A stretch of DNA of 64,000 nucleotides from Bacillus sp. (in: firmicutes) (GCA_031180805.1 JAPSLL010000011.1:1-64000); one strand, 5' to 3'. Shown: positions 1 through 10,260, numbered from the stretch's first letter. Numbers and translations are program-made. Notes: generated from the sequence alone by a model not told the origin.

Positions 1-84
<84 letters not shown>

Positions 85-95
85 TAAGATGAAAA

Positions 96-123
96 AGATC
101 AGTAGAAATACTGGTCTTTTTTT
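96..123 (+). terminator. Intrinsic terminator of the rRNA operon
   Basis: A nine-pair stem AGATCAGTA / TACTGGTCT closed by a GAAA tetraloop is followed by seven T. It lies directly behind the 5S rRNA. Confidence 0.9.
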
Positions 124-184
124 GTGTTTAATAAGAGATGCCAGGATTAATTAACTAAATATGTTATTCTTTTCGGTTCAACGT

Positions 185-385
185 CAAATGTTGGGTGGAG
201 TAAATTTTATTCGCCTCTTTAAATGCTTTATTTTTTTGATTTCTATAATCATGAACTTTTAGCGTTAACACTTCCACAGTTTGGACAATGATGTTCTTTT
301 ACGGGTATTTCTACATAAAACAGAATGTATCTTCTTTTCTTCAGTCTTTTTGACTATCATTGCTTCAATCTAAGTAAAATTATGT
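185..385 (-). pseudogene. Decayed N-terminal fragment of an ISL3-family transposase
   Basis: Read on the minus strand, pieces in different frames join into a typical ISL3 TnpA N-terminus: LLRLK, VKKTEEK, EDTFCF, then YVEIPVKEHHCPNCGSVNAK, then VHDYRNQ, then KIKHLK. The CPNCGS...VHDYR block is the zinc-ribbon start of ISL3 transposases (zf-ISL3). At least two single-base indels break it: a lost T before YVEIP and an extra A in the A-run before VHDYR. The second zinc-ribbon half and the catalytic domain are absent. No terminal inverted repeats were recognised. It is a dead remnant next to the rRNA operon. Confidence 0.75.
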
Positions 386-397
386 TAGAACTCAAAT

Positions 398-473
398 AGC
401 ACGTATCTCCATTCTATACTTGTTTCTCGACAACTCAAGTATAAAAGAAATGGTGATACGTGCTCTTTTTTTT
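398..473 (+). terminator. Large stem-loop followed by a T-run
   Basis: AGCACGTATC (398-407) pairs with GATACGTGCT (455-464). The stem continues with CCATT/AATGG and ATACTTG/CAAGTAT across an internal bulge, around a loop of 13 bases, and ends in a run of T (465-473). It has terminator form on the plus strand, but no intact gene lies directly upstream, so it may be a second rRNA-operon terminator or a leftover of the neighbouring mobile-element debris. Confidence 0.6.
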
Positions 474-722
474 CAAATTGTTTTACCACCCTAATATTTA
501 TTATGGAAACTTCTTTTTATTGTCACTTATATAAAAAGTATAGTAGAAAACTTATTATGTACATTTGAATTTTTGAATATGTAATTGTTTTACGGCTATT
601 CTAATAATAATTATGCATATTTTACTTATTTGAAAAGAATTTTATCTCTCCCATTGTAAGGTTTAAAAAATTTTAGTAAAATAAAACCTAATTTACTTTA
701 CGGGAATATGAGGAGGAATTTT

Positions 723-1271
723 GTGCTTCATAACAGCATAACAATGGTTCTCATCATTTTAATTATAAATATTGTATATGTTTCGTTCTTTACAATCCGA
801 ATGATTTTAACATTAAAGGGTCAACGGTATTTGGCTGCTTTTATTAGTATGTTTGAAGTAGTAATTTATGTCGTTGGTCTTGGGTTAGTTTTAGATAATC
901 TAAATGAAATACAAAACTTAATTGCATATGCGGTAGGATACGGTATCGGTGTTATTGTTGGAATGAAGATCGAAGAAAAATTAGCGCTTGGATATATTAC
1001 AGTTAATGTCATAAGTACAGAGAGTGAAAAGGATTTACCAAAGCAATTACGAGATAAGGGGTATGGGGTTACAAATTGGATGGCAAGTGGATTAGAGGGG
1101 AATCGTTTAGCGATGCAAATATTAACTCCAAGGAAGTATGAGTTAAAGCTCTATCAAATTATAAAGGAGCTTGATCCAAAGGCATTTATTATTGCATATG
1201 AGCCTAAGACAATTCATGGAGGATTTTGGGTGAAGGCTGTTCGAAAGGGGAAATTGAAGCATGACAACTAA
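723..1271 (+). CDS. yebE: DUF2179 / UPF0316 membrane protein (YebE type)
   Basis: The protein starts with a hydrophobic N-terminal part of about three membrane segments (residues 5-90) and continues with a soluble DUF2179 domain. That domain begins around GYITVNVIS and ends near the HGGFW motif, as in B. subtilis YebE. The GTG at 723 is preferred: AGGAGG lies six bases before it. An in-frame ATG at 708 overlaps that ribosome binding site and has none of its own. The reading frame overlaps the next gene by 11 bases, so the pair is translationally coupled. Its place before yebG and the pur operon is as in B. subtilis. Function is unknown; DUF2179 domains have been suggested to bind small ligands. 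Confidence 0.85.
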   Translation: MLHNSITMVLIILIINIVYVSFFTIRMILTLKGQRYLAAFISMFEVVIYVVGLGLVLDNLNEIQNLIAYAVGYGIGVIVGMKIEEKLALGYITVNVISTESEKDLPKQLRDKGYGVTNWMASGLEGNRLAMQILTPRKYELKLYQIIKELDPKAFIIAYEPKTIHGGFWVKAVRKGKLKHDN

Positions 1272-1461
1272 GCCGAAAAAGCAAAAGTTTGTTGTTGAAG
1301 AGAATGAGACAATTGATGAATGTTTAGATAGAATGAAACGAGAAGGCTATTTTCCTGTGAGAAGAATGGAACAACCAATTTTTAAAGAAGAAATGATAAA
1401 TAATGTCGTTGAAGCAGTGCCTTGTGGAAGAAAAATCGTTTTCGAAGGTAAATTGCTGTAA
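1261..1461 (+). CDS. yebG: NETI-motif protein (YebG type)
   Basis: This is a 66-residue basic/acidic soluble protein. It has the NETI tetrapeptide at residues 15-18, followed by [21 protein letters not shown], the hallmark of the small NETI-motif family found next to yebE in Bacillaceae. The length is typical of the family. It overlaps the upstream gene by 11 bases. The last base of its stop codon is also the first base of the upstream PurBox of the pur operon. Function is unknown. Confidence 0.88.
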   Translation: MTTKPKKQKFVVEENETIDECLDRMKREGYFPVRRMEQPIFKEEMINNVVEAVPCGRKIVFEGKLL

Positions 1462-1504
1462 AACCCGAACATTAACATTACATTAAAATAAATCGTTCGA
1501 TTTT
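1461..1504 (+). promoter_or_regulatory. PurR operator: two inverted PurBoxes
   Basis: AAACCCGAACATT (1461-1473) and, in opposite orientation, ATCGTTCGATTTT (1492-1504) both match the PurBox consensus AWWWCCGAACWWT with one or two mismatches. They are separated by 18 bases and sit just upstream of the -35 element. The arrangement matches the B. subtilis pur operon control region, where PurR represses unless PRPP is high. PurR itself is not in this window. Confidence 0.75.
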
Positions 1505-1508
1505 AACA

Positions 1509-1537
1509 TTGACATAGAACGTCTACATTGTTAAGAT
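1509..1537 (+). promoter_or_regulatory. Sigma-A promoter of the pur operon
   Basis: A consensus -35 TTGACA (1509-1514) and a -10 TAAGAT (1532-1537) are separated by 17 bases. Transcription would start near 1544, shortly before the riboswitch aptamer. Confidence 0.75.
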
Positions 1538-1552
1538 AAACTTGTAAATCAA

Positions 1553-1725
1553 CCTCATATATAATTGGGAATATGGCCCAGAAGTTTCTACCCGATAACC
1601 GTAAATTGTCGGACTATGAGGGAAAGTGAACGTATAAACGAATCGGATCATATGATTATTTGGATTCCGGACTCGGTATACTGTCCTTTCTCTATATATG
1701 AGAAAGGTGTATATCGAGTCTTTTT
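1553..1725 (+). ncRNA. Guanine-class purine riboswitch with terminator
   Basis: The aptamer (1553-1621) has P1 CCTCAT/ATGAGG, the conserved TATGG...TTTCTACCCG core, P2 and P3 stems and the CCGTAAATTG block. The specificity base in GACTATG (position 1614) is C, which selects guanine or hypoxanthine rather than adenine. It is followed by a strong attenuator: GACTCGGTATAC...GTATATCGAGTC with an inner CCTTTCTC/GAGAAAGG stem and a T-run (1670-1725). Binding of guanine should favour the terminator and switch off purE and the rest of the operon. This follows the B. subtilis pur leader. Confidence 0.95.
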
Positions 1726-1757
1726 CTGTTTAGATAAAGAATAAAGGTGGGAAAAAG

Positions 1758-2246
1758 ATGAATCCACAAGTTGGAGTGATAATGGGGAGTACTTCAGATT
1801 GGGAAACGATAAAGCATGTATGTGAAATACTGGATGAACTAAGTGTTCCTTATGAAAAAAAAGTAGTATCTGCTCACCGAACGCCAGATTATATGTTTGA
1901 ATATGCAGAGAATGCTAGAAATAGAGGTTTAAAAGTTATTATTGCAGGTGCTGGTGGTGCAGCTCATTTACCTGGTATGGTCGCAGCTAAAACTACACTA
2001 CCAGTTATTGGTGTCCCTGTACAGTCTAAAGCACTAAATGGAATGGATTCACTATTATCTATTGTTCAAATGCCAGGCGGAGTTCCAGTTGCTACTGTTG
2101 CAATTGGCAAGGCTGGGGCTACAAATGCTGGTTTATTAGCTGCAGAAATTTTATCAATTCAGAATGAGGCATTAGCAGAAAGATTAGATTCGAGAAGAGA
2201 AGAATTAAGATTGAAAGTTTTAGAGAGCAGTGATGAACTTGGATAA
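1758..2246 (+). CDS. purE: N5-carboxyaminoimidazole ribonucleotide mutase, PurE class I
   Basis: It moves the carboxyl group of N5-CAIR to C4 to form CAIR, the step after PurK in purine synthesis in the cytosol. At 162 residues it has the usual bacterial class I length. Visible motifs are MGSTSDW (residues 9-15, phosphate binding), SAHRTP (about 39-44, with the catalytic His) and [10 protein letters not shown] (about 64-73). The ribosome binding site AAGGTGG precedes the ATG. It is the first gene of the operon, behind the riboswitch, and overlaps purK by 17 bases. Confidence 0.97.
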   Translation: MNPQVGVIMGSTSDWETIKHVCEILDELSVPYEKKVVSAHRTPDYMFEYAENARNRGLKVIIAGAGGAAHLPGMVAAKTTLPVIGVPVQSKALNGMDSLLSIVQMPGGVPVATVAIGKAGATNAGLLAAEILSIQNEALAERLDSRREELRLKVLESSDELG

Positions 2247-3363
2247 TAAAACAATCTTGCCAGGTGGTACAATAGGAATTATCGGTGGAGGTCAGCTTGG
2301 TCGAATGATGGCAATTGCTGCTAGGCAGCTAGGATATAAAATTGCCGTTTTGGATCCTACGGAAAATTGCCCATGTGGTCAGCTTGCCGATATTGAAATT
2401 ACTGCAAGCTATGATGATATAGAGGCGATAAAAAAACTAGCCGAAGTTAGTGATGTTATCACATATGAATTTGAGAATATCGATTATGATGCACTTCATT
2501 GGTTAGAGGAACAGGCATACCTTCGACAAAAAAGCTCACTTTTACTTTTAACGCAAGATCGTGAAACTGAAAAGGAAGCAATCGTCCAAGCTGGATGTGA
2601 GGTTGCACCGTATCGGATTGTTCGAACTGAGGAGGAGCTACAAGCTGCTGTTAAAGTTCTAGGTGTACCGTCAGTGTTAAAAACATGTAGAGGCGGGTAC
2701 GATGGTAAGGGTCAATTCGTAATGCGCCAAGAAAGTGATTTTGAAGAAGCGAAGAAGCTTTTAACAAATGGCACTTGTATTTTAGAAAAGTGGGTTCCGT
2801 TTGATAAGGAAATCTCAATTATTGTTACTAGATCTGTAAATGGTGAAACAAAGACATTTCCAGTGGCTGAAAATATCCATAAAGATAATATCCTTTATCA
2901 AAGTATTGTACCAGCACGGATAAGCAAAGATATAGAGGAAAAGGCTGGGGAATTAGCCGTAAAGCTTGCTAATCATTTCGAGTTAGTTGGAACACTTGCT
3001 GTTGAAATGTTTTTAACTAAAGCTGGAGAAATTTTTATTAATGAATTAGCTCCACGACCACACAATTCAGGTCATTATACGATTGATTTTTGTGAAACGG
3101 ACCAATTTGAACAGCATGTGCGAGCAGTTTGTAATTTGCCATTAGGACAAACGACATTATTGCGAAGTGGTTTGATGGTTAATATTCTTGGCGAGGATTT
3201 AGAAGTTGTAAATCATAATTTCTCACTATTAACGCGAGGGAAGCTGCACCTATATGGAAAAAAAGAGCCGGTAACCAAACGAAAAATGGGTCATTTTAAT
3301 CTATTTAGTAACAATATTGAGCAAGATATAGAAATGATAAACAAAATATGGGGTCAAAAATAG
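2230..3363 (+). CDS. purK: N5-carboxyaminoimidazole ribonucleotide synthase
   Basis: This ATP-grasp enzyme carboxylates AIR with bicarbonate and ATP to give N5-CAIR, the substrate of PurE. The N-terminal [11 protein letters not shown] (about residues 16-26) is the nucleotide-fold loop of PurK. The central [13 protein letters not shown] and the [14 protein letters not shown] block (about 275-290) are the ATP-grasp and metal-binding signatures. The frame opens with GTG at 2230 followed by ATG at 2233; either may be used, and both lie inside the end of purE. The length of 376-377 residues is normal. Confidence 0.97.
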   Translation: MMNLDNKTILPGGTIGIIGGGQLGRMMAIAARQLGYKIAVLDPTENCPCGQLADIEITASYDDIEAIKKLAEVSDVITYEFENIDYDALHWLEEQAYLRQKSSLLLLTQDRETEKEAIVQAGCEVAPYRIVRTEEELQAAVKVLGVPSVLKTCRGGYDGKGQFVMRQESDFEEAKKLLTNGTCILEKWVPFDKEISIIVTRSVNGETKTFPVAENIHKDNILYQSIVPARISKDIEEKAGELAVKLANHFELVGTLAVEMFLTKAGEIFINELAPRPHNSGHYTIDFCETDQFEQHVRAVCNLPLGQTTLLRSGLMVNILGEDLEVVNHNFSLLTRGKLHLYGKKEPVTKRKMGHFNLFSNNIEQDIEMINKIWGQK

Positions 3364-3380
3364 AACGGAGGAAATAAAGA

Positions 3381-4673
3381 ATGATAGAACGTTATACAAG
3401 ACCAGAAATGGGTGCAATTTGGACGGAAGAAAATAAGTTTAAAGCATGGCTAGAGGTTGAAATTTTAGCATGTGAAGCATGGGCAGAGCTAGGTGTTATT
3501 CCTAAGGAAGATGTTGCTCTACTTCGAAAAAATGCAACATTTGATATCGACAGAATTAATGAAATTGAATTAGAAACTCGCCATGATGTTGTTGCCTTTA
3601 CTCGCGCAGTATCTGAAACTCTTGGTGAAGAGCGTAAATGGGTTCATTATGGGCTAACTTCAACAGATGTTGTTGATACGGCATTATCTTATTTACTTAA
3701 ACAAGCGAACGACATCTTATTAAAAGATATCGAGAACTTTATTCAAATTTTAAAAGAAAAGGCTCAAGAGCATAAGTATACAGTAATGATGGGTCGTACA
3801 CATGGTGTCCATGCAGAACCGACTACGTTCGGATTAAAGCTTGCTTTATGGTATGAGGAAATGAAGCGTAATTTAGAGCGTTTCAAGCAGGCGGCTTCAG
3901 GAGTAGAGTACGGAAAAATCTCTGGGGCAGTTGGAACATATGCAAACATCGACCCTTTTGTTGAAAAGTATGTTTGTGAAAAATTAGGAACAAAGCCAGC
4001 ACCAATTTCAACACAGACACTACAACGTGATCGTCATGCAAATTACATGGCTGCGGTTGCACTTGTCGCAACATCGATTGAAAAGTTTGCAACTGAAATT
4101 CGCGGATTACAAAAAAGTGAAACTAGAGAAGTTGAGGAATCCTTTGCAAAAGGTCAAAAAGGATCGTCTGCAATGCCACATAAACGTAATCCGATTGGCT
4201 CTGAAAATATGACAGGACTTGCTCGTGTAATTCGTGGTTATATGATGACGGCATATGAAAATGTTTCACTTTGGCATGAAAGAGATATTTCTCATTCATC
4301 AGCTGAACGAATTATCTTACCAGATGCAACAATTGCATTAAATTATATGTTAAATCGATTTGGAAACATTGTGAAAAATTTAACGGTCTTCCCTGAAAAC
4401 ATGAAGCGTAATATGGACCGTACACAAGGATTAATCTATTCTCAACGGGTGTTACTAGCGCTTATTGATACTGGAATGACAAGAGAAGAAGCATATGACC
4501 TTGTTCAGCCAAAAGCGATGGAAGCTTGGGAAAAACAAGTACCATTCCGTGGTCTCATTGAGGCAGAAGAAAAAATCACTTCACGTCTTTCAGCTGAAAC
4601 AATTGAGGATTGCTTCGACTACAATTATCACTTAAAAGGTGTCGATACAATCTTTGAACGATTAGGTTTGTAA
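3381..4673 (+). CDS. purB: Adenylosuccinate lyase
   Basis: It catalyses two fumarate-releasing steps, SAICAR to AICAR and adenylosuccinate to AMP, in the cytosol, usually as a homotetramer. The fumarase/aspartase superfamily signature [15 protein letters not shown] (about residues 262-276) holds the catalytic serine loop. The TSTDVVDTA and [10 protein letters not shown] blocks (about 90-145) are also present. At 430 residues it has the normal length. The ribosome binding site ACGGAGG lies ahead of the ATG. It begins 17 bases after purK. Confidence 0.98.
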   Translation: MIERYTRPEMGAIWTEENKFKAWLEVEILACEAWAELGVIPKEDVALLRKNATFDIDRINEIELETRHDVVAFTRAVSETLGEERKWVHYGLTSTDVVDTALSYLLKQANDILLKDIENFIQILKEKAQEHKYTVMMGRTHGVHAEPTTFGLKLALWYEEMKRNLERFKQAASGVEYGKISGAVGTYANIDPFVEKYVCEKLGTKPAPISTQTLQRDRHANYMAAVALVATSIEKFATEIRGLQKSETREVEESFAKGQKGSSAMPHKRNPIGSENMTGLARVIRGYMMTAYENVSLWHERDISHSSAERIILPDATIALNYMLNRFGNIVKNLTVFPENMKRNMDRTQGLIYSQRVLLALIDTGMTREEAYDLVQPKAMEAWEKQVPFRGLIEAEEKITSRLSAETIEDCFDYNYHLKGVDTIFERLGL

Positions 4674-4688
4674 GAAAAAAATATAGGG

Positions 4689-4716
4689 AAGGGGTTTTTA
4701 ATGTTTAAAACCCCTT
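4689..4716 (+). other. Perfect 10-bp stem-loop inside the pur operon
   Basis: AAGGGGTTTT (4689-4698) and AAAACCCCTT (4707-4716) form an uninterrupted stem with an eight-base loop in the 129-base gap between purB and purC. No T-run follows on the plus strand, so it is not an ordinary terminator. It may stabilise or mark a processing point in the long mRNA. Confidence 0.7.
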
Positions 4717-4802
4717 GCTAATCTATGAACAAAAAATGTGGTTAGAAAATGTGACAAAGAATATCTTTAATATTCCTAATATTCTGTCAGGAGGGCTTAC
4801 AG

Positions 4803-5534
4803 TTGAGCATAGAAAAGCTTGAACAATTATATGAAGGTAAAGCCAAACGAATTTATAAAACAAATGACCCAAATCTATTATTTGTAGCTTATAAGGATTC
4901 CGCAACAGCCTTTAACGGTGAGAAAAAGGAAGAGATTACTGGCAAGGGTCGATTAAACAACGAGATTTCAACTTTAATCTTTGAGAAGCTAACAGCAAAT
5001 GGAATCGAAAATCATTTTGTTAAACGACTTACTGAAACAGAGCAGCTCGTAAAGAAGGTAACGATTATTCCGTTAGAAGTAGTTGTCAGAAATGTCGTTG
5101 CTGGAAGTCTTTCTAAACGAATTGGAATTGAAGAAGGAACAGAAATAAAGGAACCACTTGTTGAGTTTTATTATAAAGATGATGCGCTTGGTGATCCGCT
5201 TATTACTGAAGATCATATCGCATTATTGCAAATTGCGACAAAGGACCAAGTAAGTACTCTTAAAACATTAGCAAAACAAGTAAATGAAGTACTTAAAGCA
5301 CATTTTCTATCATGTGATGTTCGCTTAATCGATTTTAAACTTGAATTTGGTTTAACAGATGAAGGCAATATCATATTAGCGGATGAGGTATCACCTGACA
5401 CTTGTCGTTTATGGGATATTCATACAAATGAGAAGTTTGATAAGGATGTTTTCCGTAGAGGAATTGGTAGTTTAACAGATGCATATGAAGTGATTTTAAC
5501 TAGACTAGGAGGACAAAAGGAATGTACAAAGTAA
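4803..5534 (+). CDS. purC: Phosphoribosylaminoimidazole-succinocarboxamide synthase (SAICAR synthetase)
   Basis: It condenses CAIR with aspartate using ATP to form SAICAR. The YEGKAKRIY motif (about residues 10-18, ATP-binding), RNVVAGSLSKR and the DEVSPDTCRLWD block near the C-terminus are family signatures. The 243-residue length is typical. The start codon is TTG at 4803, eight bases after CAGGAGG. The end overlaps purS by 13 bases. Confidence 0.97.
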   Translation: MSIEKLEQLYEGKAKRIYKTNDPNLLFVAYKDSATAFNGEKKEEITGKGRLNNEISTLIFEKLTANGIENHFVKRLTETEQLVKKVTIIPLEVVVRNVVAGSLSKRIGIEEGTEIKEPLVEFYYKDDALGDPLITEDHIALLQIATKDQVSTLKTLAKQVNEVLKAHFLSCDVRLIDFKLEFGLTDEGNIILADEVSPDTCRLWDIHTNEKFDKDVFRRGIGSLTDAYEVILTRLGGQKECTK

Positions 5535-5776
5535 AAGTTTATGTCACGTTAAGAGAAAGTGTATTAGATCCACAAGGGAGCGCAGTAAAAAGCGCACTAC
5601 ACAGTATGGCGTATAACGAAGTTCAGGATGTCCGCATTGGGAAATATATGGAGTTAACAATCGAAAAATCAGATCGCGATTTAGATGATGCTGTTCGTGA
5701 AATGTGTGAAAAGCTGCTTGCCAATACAGTTATTGAAGATTATAGATATGAGGTACAGGAGGTAGTCACAAAGTGA
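5522..5776 (+). CDS. purS: Phosphoribosylformylglycinamidine synthase subunit PurS
   Basis: This small subunit (84 residues) bridges PurL and PurQ in the three-part FGAM synthase of Gram-positive bacteria. Its ferredoxin-like fold begins [17 protein letters not shown], the classic PurS start. It overlaps purC upstream, and its TGA shares bases with the GTG start of purQ, which points to tightly coupled synthesis of the complex. Confidence 0.97.
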   Translation: MYKVKVYVTLRESVLDPQGSAVKSALHSMAYNEVQDVRIGKYMELTIEKSDRDLDDAVREMCEKLLANTVIEDYRYEVQEVVTK

Positions 5777-6456
5777 AATTCGCTGTGATCGTTTTCCCAG
5801 GATCGAACTGTGATGTAGATATGTATCATGCCATTAAAGATGAGCTTGGTGAAGAGGTTGAGTACGTCTGGCATGATGAGACTGATTTAAGTCGCTTTGA
5901 CGGCATTTTATTACCAGGGGGCTTCTCTTATGGTGATTACTTACGCTCTGGCGCGATTGCACGTTTTTCAAATGTGATGCAAGAAGTGATTAAAGCAGCT
6001 GAAGCGGGTAAACCTGTTCTTGGTGTATGTAATGGATTCCAGATTTTATTAGAGGCTGGATTATTACCAGGTGCTATGAAGCGGAATGAAAATTTAAAAT
6101 TTATGTGCCGTCCAGTTAACTTAGTTGTTGCAAACAATGAAACAGCCTTTACTTCAGCTTATGAAAAAAATGAAGTAATTTCTGTCCCAATTGCGCACGG
6201 TGAAGGGAATTATTATTGTGATGAAGAAACACTTCAAACGCTTAAAGAAAACAATCAAATCGTGTTTACGTACGAAGAAAATCCAAATGGCAGCCTAGAG
6301 GATATTGCAGGAATTACAAATGAACGCGGGAATGTATTAGGGATGATGCCACATCCTGAGCGTGCTGTTGATTCATTGCTTGGAAGTGCTGACGGATTAA
6401 AATTATTTCAATCAATCGTAAAAAACTGGAGGGAATCTCATGTCACTACTGCTTGA
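5773..6456 (+). CDS. purQ: Phosphoribosylformylglycinamidine synthase subunit PurQ (glutaminase)
   Basis: This class I glutamine amidotransferase supplies ammonia to PurL. The nucleophile lies in GVCNGFQ (Cys86); the catalytic His and Glu are in MPHPERAVD near residue 200. The N-terminal FPGSNCD and [10 protein letters not shown] motifs are typical of PurQ. It starts with GTG in a four-base overlap with purS, and overlaps purL by 17 bases. The 227-residue length is normal. Confidence 0.97.
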   Translation: MKFAVIVFPGSNCDVDMYHAIKDELGEEVEYVWHDETDLSRFDGILLPGGFSYGDYLRSGAIARFSNVMQEVIKAAEAGKPVLGVCNGFQILLEAGLLPGAMKRNENLKFMCRPVNLVVANNETAFTSAYEKNEVISVPIAHGEGNYYCDEETLQTLKENNQIVFTYEENPNGSLEDIAGITNERGNVLGMMPHPERAVDSLLGSADGLKLFQSIVKNWRESHVTTA

Positions 6457-8668
6457 ACCAACGAACCAGATGATTAAAGATGAAAAAATCTATAGACAAA
6501 TGGGTGTAAGTGATGACGAGTTTGCCCTTATAGAAAAAATCATTGGGCGCCTTCCGAATTATACGGAAATTGGTATTTTTTCTGTTATGTGGTCTGAGCA
6601 TTGCAGCTATAAAAATTCAAAGCCTATCTTAAAGAAATTCCCAGTAACAGGCGAAAAAGTATTACAAGGTCCTGGTGAAGGAGCTGGGATTGTTGATATT
6701 GGAGATAACCAAGCGGTTGTTTTCAAAATTGAAAGTCATAACCATCCATCAGCAATTGAGCCATATCAAGGTGCTGCAACTGGTGTAGGTGGAATTATTC
6801 GTGACGTATTTTCAATGGGAGCAAGACCAATTGCAATTTTAAACTCTCTACGTTTCGGTGAGCTAAAAACGCCACGTGTAAAATATTTATTTGAAGAGGT
6901 TGTTGCTGGGATTGCCGGTTATGGTAACTGTATCGGAATCCCGACAGTAGGTGGAGAAATTCAATTTGAAGATTCATATGAAGGAAATCCACTCGTTAAC
7001 GCAATGTGTGTTGGTCTCATTAACCATGAAGATATTAAGAAGGGTCAAGCAAAGGGTGTTGGCAATACAGTTATGTATGTCGGTGCTAAAACAGGACGCG
7101 ATGGAATTCATGGGGCAACATTTGCATCTGAGGAATTAACAGAGGATTCTGGTGAAAATCGTCCAGCAGTTCAGGTTGGAGATCCCTTCATGGAAAAACT
7201 ATTGCTTGAAGCTTGTCTTGAAGTGGTAAAATGTGATGCTTTAGTTGGTATTCAAGATATGGGAGCAGCTGGATTAACAAGTTCTTCTGCAGAAATGGCA
7301 AGTAAAGCTGGGTCTGGTATGGAAATGAATCTTGATTTAATTCCACAACGTGAAACAGGTATGACTCCATACGAAATGATGCTTTCTGAATCACAAGAAA
7401 GAATGCTTCTTGTAGTAGAACGTGGTAGAGAGCAAGAAATCATTGATTTGTTTAAAAAGTATGATTTAGAAGCAGTAGCGGTTGGGAAAGTAACAGATGA
7501 TAAAATGCTTCGTCTTTTCCATAAGGGTGAAGTAGTTTGTGAGCTTCCGGTTGATGCTCTTGCAGAGGAAGCACCTGTTTATCATAAGCCATCAGCTGTA
7601 CCTGCATACTATAAAGAGTTCCAAGCGATGGAAGTTGCACCGCTTAAGGTAGATAACTATAAAGAGGCACTTATCAATCTATTAAAGCAACCAACAATCG
7701 CAAGTAAAGAATGGGTTTATGACCAATATGATTATATGGTTCGTACGAACACAGTTGTAGCACCTGGTTCTGACGCAGCAGTTGTGCGAATTCGCGATAC
7801 GAGAAAGGCTTTAGCGATGACAACAGATTGTAATTCTCGCTACCTCTATTTAGACCCTGAAGTTGGCGGGAAAATTGCTGTAGCAGAGGCAGCACGTAAT
7901 ATCGTTTGCTCTGGTGGTACACCATTAGCGATTACAGATAATTTAAACTTTGGTAATCCGGAAAAACCAGAAATCTTCTGGCAAATTGAAAAAGCTGCAG
8001 ACGGTATTAGTGAAGCTTGCCGTGTATTAGAAACTCCAGTTATTGGAGGGAACGTATCACTTTACAATGAAACGAACGGTACAGCTATTTATCCAACTCC
8101 AGTTATCGGAATGGTTGGCTTAATCGAGGATACAGATTATATTACGACTCAAGACTTTAAAGAAGCTGGAGACTTAATCTACTTAGTAGGTGAAACAAAG
8201 CAAGAGTTTTGTGGAAGTGAGCTTCAAAAGCTACTTCACGGAAAAATCTTTGGTAAATCTCCAGAGCTAGATTTAGAGAATGAAAGAAACGTATTAGGGC
8301 AAATTTCAAAAGCGATTCGTGCTAACACAGTTGCATCAGCACATGACGTATCAGAGGGTGGCGTTGCTGTTGCTTTAGCAGAACCATTGTTTGCTGGCAA
8401 AGGTTTAGGAGCAGAAGTAACACTTTCTGGTGATGCAACAACAGCATTATTTAGTGAATCTCAAACTCGATTTGTTCTTTCAGTGAAAAAAGAAAACCAA
8501 CAAGCATTCGAACAATTAGTTGATGCAGTATGTATCGGAGAGGTTACAAATACAGGATCGTTAATTGTGAAAAATGAAAACGGAGAATCACTTATCGATG
8601 CATCTGTTGAGGAACTAAAGGATGCATGGAAAGGAGCTATCCCATGCTTGCTGAAATCAAGGGATTAA
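6440..8668 (+). CDS. purL: Phosphoribosylformylglycinamidine synthase subunit PurL (small type)
   Basis: It converts FGAR to FGAM with ATP and ammonia from PurQ. At 742 residues it is the small form that needs PurS and PurQ, both encoded just upstream. [12 protein letters not shown] (about residues 50-61) has the conserved catalytic His. Two AIR-synthase-like halves are visible, with glycine-rich [13 protein letters not shown] and, in the second half, [20 protein letters not shown] and HDVSEGG. The ribosome binding site GGAGGG lies inside the end of purQ. The 3' end overlaps purF. Confidence 0.98.
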   Translation: MSLLLEPTNQMIKDEKIYRQMGVSDDEFALIEKIIGRLPNYTEIGIFSVMWSEHCSYKNSKPILKKFPVTGEKVLQGPGEGAGIVDIGDNQAVVFKIESHNHPSAIEPYQGAATGVGGIIRDVFSMGARPIAILNSLRFGELKTPRVKYLFEEVVAGIAGYGNCIGIPTVGGEIQFEDSYEGNPLVNAMCVGLINHEDIKKGQAKGVGNTVMYVGAKTGRDGIHGATFASEELTEDSGENRPAVQVGDPFMEKLLLEACLEVVKCDALVGIQDMGAAGLTSSSAEMASKAGSGMEMNLDLIPQRETGMTPYEMMLSESQERMLLVVERGREQEIIDLFKKYDLEAVAVGKVTDDKMLRLFHKGEVVCELPVDALAEEAPVYHKPSAVPAYYKEFQAMEVAPLKVDNYKEALINLLKQPTIASKEWVYDQYDYMVRTNTVVAPGSDAAVVRIRDTRKALAMTTDCNSRYLYLDPEVGGKIAVAEAARNIVCSGGTPLAITDNLNFGNPEKPEIFWQIEKAADGISEACRVLETPVIGGNVSLYNETNGTAIYPTPVIGMVGLIEDTDYITTQDFKEAGDLIYLVGETKQEFCGSELQKLLHGKIFGKSPELDLENERNVLGQISKAIRANTVASAHDVSEGGVAVALAEPLFAGKGLGAEVTLSGDATTALFSESQTRFVLSVKKENQQAFEQLVDAVCIGEVTNTGSLIVKNENGESLIDASVEELKDAWKGAIPCLLKSRD

Positions 8669-10056
8669 ATGAAGAGTGTGGAGTCTTTGGAATTTGGGGA
8701 CACCCAGAAGCGGCTCAAATTACTTATTATGGACTTCACAGTTTACAACATAGAGGGCAAGAAGGTGCTGGTATCGTCACTACTGACGGGGAAAAGCTGA
8801 CTAGCATGAAGGGATTAGGTCTGATTAATGAAGTATTTAGTAACGGTAAACTAAATGAATTATCAGGTAAGGCAGCGATTGGGCATGTTCGTTATGCTAC
8901 TGCTGGTGGAGGTGGATATGAAAATGTCCAGCCTCTCCACTTTAAATCACATAGTGGCAGCCTAGCACTTGCTCATAACGGCAACCTTGTCAACGCAAAT
9001 CAGCTTAAGCATCAGTTAGAAGCTCAAGGTAGTATTTTTCAAACGACTTCTGATACTGAGGTGCTTGCTCATTTAATTAGAAGAAGTGGCTATAAAGATA
9101 TGAAGGAAGCAGTGAAAAGTGCATTAACGGTTATTAAAGGTGCGTATGCGTTCTTAATTATGACTGAAACAGAAATGATGGTTGCTTTAGACCCGAACGG
9201 ACTACGTCCACTGTCAATCGGTGTGTTAGGTGATGCTTATGTCATTGCTTCTGAAACATGTGCATTTGATGTAGTTGGTGCACGATATGAAAGAGATGTT
9301 CAGCCAGGTGAATTATTAATCATCAATGATGAAGGAATACGTTCTGAACGATTTTCAATGAACATCAATCGCTCAATCTGCAGTATGGAATATATTTATT
9401 TTTCTCGTCCTGATAGTAATATTGATGGGATTAATGTTCATACAGCTCGGAAAAATCTTGGCAAGCGATTAGCTGTCGAGTCTGAAGTTGATGCTGACGT
9501 TGTAACTGGTGTACCGGATTCTAGTATTTCAGCTGCGATCGGTTTTGCTGAGTTAACAGGTATTCCTTATGAACTAGGCTTAATTAAAAATCGCTATGTA
9601 GGACGGACGTTCATTCAGCCTTCACAATCGTTACGTGAGCAAGGCGTAAAAATGAAGCTTTCTGCTGTTCGCGGTGTTGTTGAAGGAAAACGTGTTGTCA
9701 TGGTGGATGATTCCATTGTTCGTGGAACAACGAGTCGTCGGATTGTTACGATGTTACGTGAGGCAGGCGCGAAAGAGGTTCACGTACGGATTAGTTCCCC
9801 ACCGATTGCCAATCCATGCTTTTACGGAATTGACACATCAACACATGAAGAATTGATCGCATCTAGCCATTCAGTTGAGGAAATTCGTCAGCTTATTGGT
9901 GCAGATAGTCTTGCCTTTTTAAGTGTTGAAGGCTTGCTTGAAGGAATCGGCAGACCATATGAAGGTGAATTCAAAGGACAATGCTTGGCTTGTTTTACAG
10001 GACGTTATCCAACAGAAATCTATCCAGATACTGTACTTCCGCATGAGAAGGCATAA
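8644..10056 (+). CDS. purF: Amidophosphoribosyltransferase
   Basis: It performs the committed step, PRPP plus glutamine to phosphoribosylamine. The ATG at 8644 is chosen because AAAGGAG lies seven bases before it and because the protein then starts [12 protein letters not shown]. In B. subtilis the first 11 residues of this form are removed to expose the catalytic Cys12. The further cysteines in SICSMEY, NPCFYG and GQCLAC correspond to the Fe-S cluster ligands of the oxygen-sensitive Bacillus enzyme. [15 protein letters not shown] is the PRPP-binding loop. It is 470 residues long and overlaps purL by 25 bases. Confidence 0.98.
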   Translation: MLAEIKGLNEECGVFGIWGHPEAAQITYYGLHSLQHRGQEGAGIVTTDGEKLTSMKGLGLINEVFSNGKLNELSGKAAIGHVRYATAGGGGYENVQPLHFKSHSGSLALAHNGNLVNANQLKHQLEAQGSIFQTTSDTEVLAHLIRRSGYKDMKEAVKSALTVIKGAYAFLIMTETEMMVALDPNGLRPLSIGVLGDAYVIASETCAFDVVGARYERDVQPGELLIINDEGIRSERFSMNINRSICSMEYIYFSRPDSNIDGINVHTARKNLGKRLAVESEVDADVVTGVPDSSISAAIGFAELTGIPYELGLIKNRYVGRTFIQPSQSLREQGVKMKLSAVRGVVEGKRVVMVDDSIVRGTTSRRIVTMLREAGAKEVHVRISSPPIANPCFYGIDTSTHEELIASSHSVEEIRQLIGADSLAFLSVEGLLEGIGRPYEGEFKGQCLACFTGRYPTEIYPDTVLPHEKA

Positions 10057-10057
10057 A

Positions 10058-10180
10058 AGAAATGCGAAAGCGACTTGAACAGCTCCGACAAGCAAAAGAG
10101 GATTGTGAATAGAAGGTGTACGTTACCTTCAATTTCTAAACGTTTATGACTCGGGCAGCTAGTCGCTAAAAGCTAGACAC
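10058..10180 (+). repeat. Dispersed foldback repeat, copy 1
   Basis: A non-coding block between purF and purM carries GCGAAAGCGAC, CAGCTCCGACAAGCA, then CTCGGGCAGCTAGTCGCT and AGCTAGACAC. Its ends fold on each other (AGCGACT with AGTCGCT). The same landmarks (GCGAAA, CAGCCCC, ACAAGCACAAG, GGCGCTGGAG, AGACAC) occur in inverted orientation at 18689-18811. From memory, similar units with CAGCCCCGACAAGC and GGCGCTGGAGCTAGACA are common between genes in Bacillaceae. This copy is degenerate. Confidence 0.6.
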
Positions 10181-10223
10181 AAAAATTAAGAATAACATTA
10201 CCTTCTTAAAAGATAAGAAAAAA

Positions 10224-10260
10224 GTGAGATAGGAATCGAAGTGATCGATTCCTGTCTTAC
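10224..10260 (+). other. 16-bp stem-loop upstream of purM
   Basis: GTGAGATAGGAATCGA pairs with TCGATTCCTGTCTTAC (16 pairs, two of them G-U) around a five-base loop. There is no T-run behind it. It lies 58 bases before the purM start codon in the only long gap of the operon apart from the leader, so it may act as a processing or stability element for the downstream purMNHD part. Confidence 0.7.
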
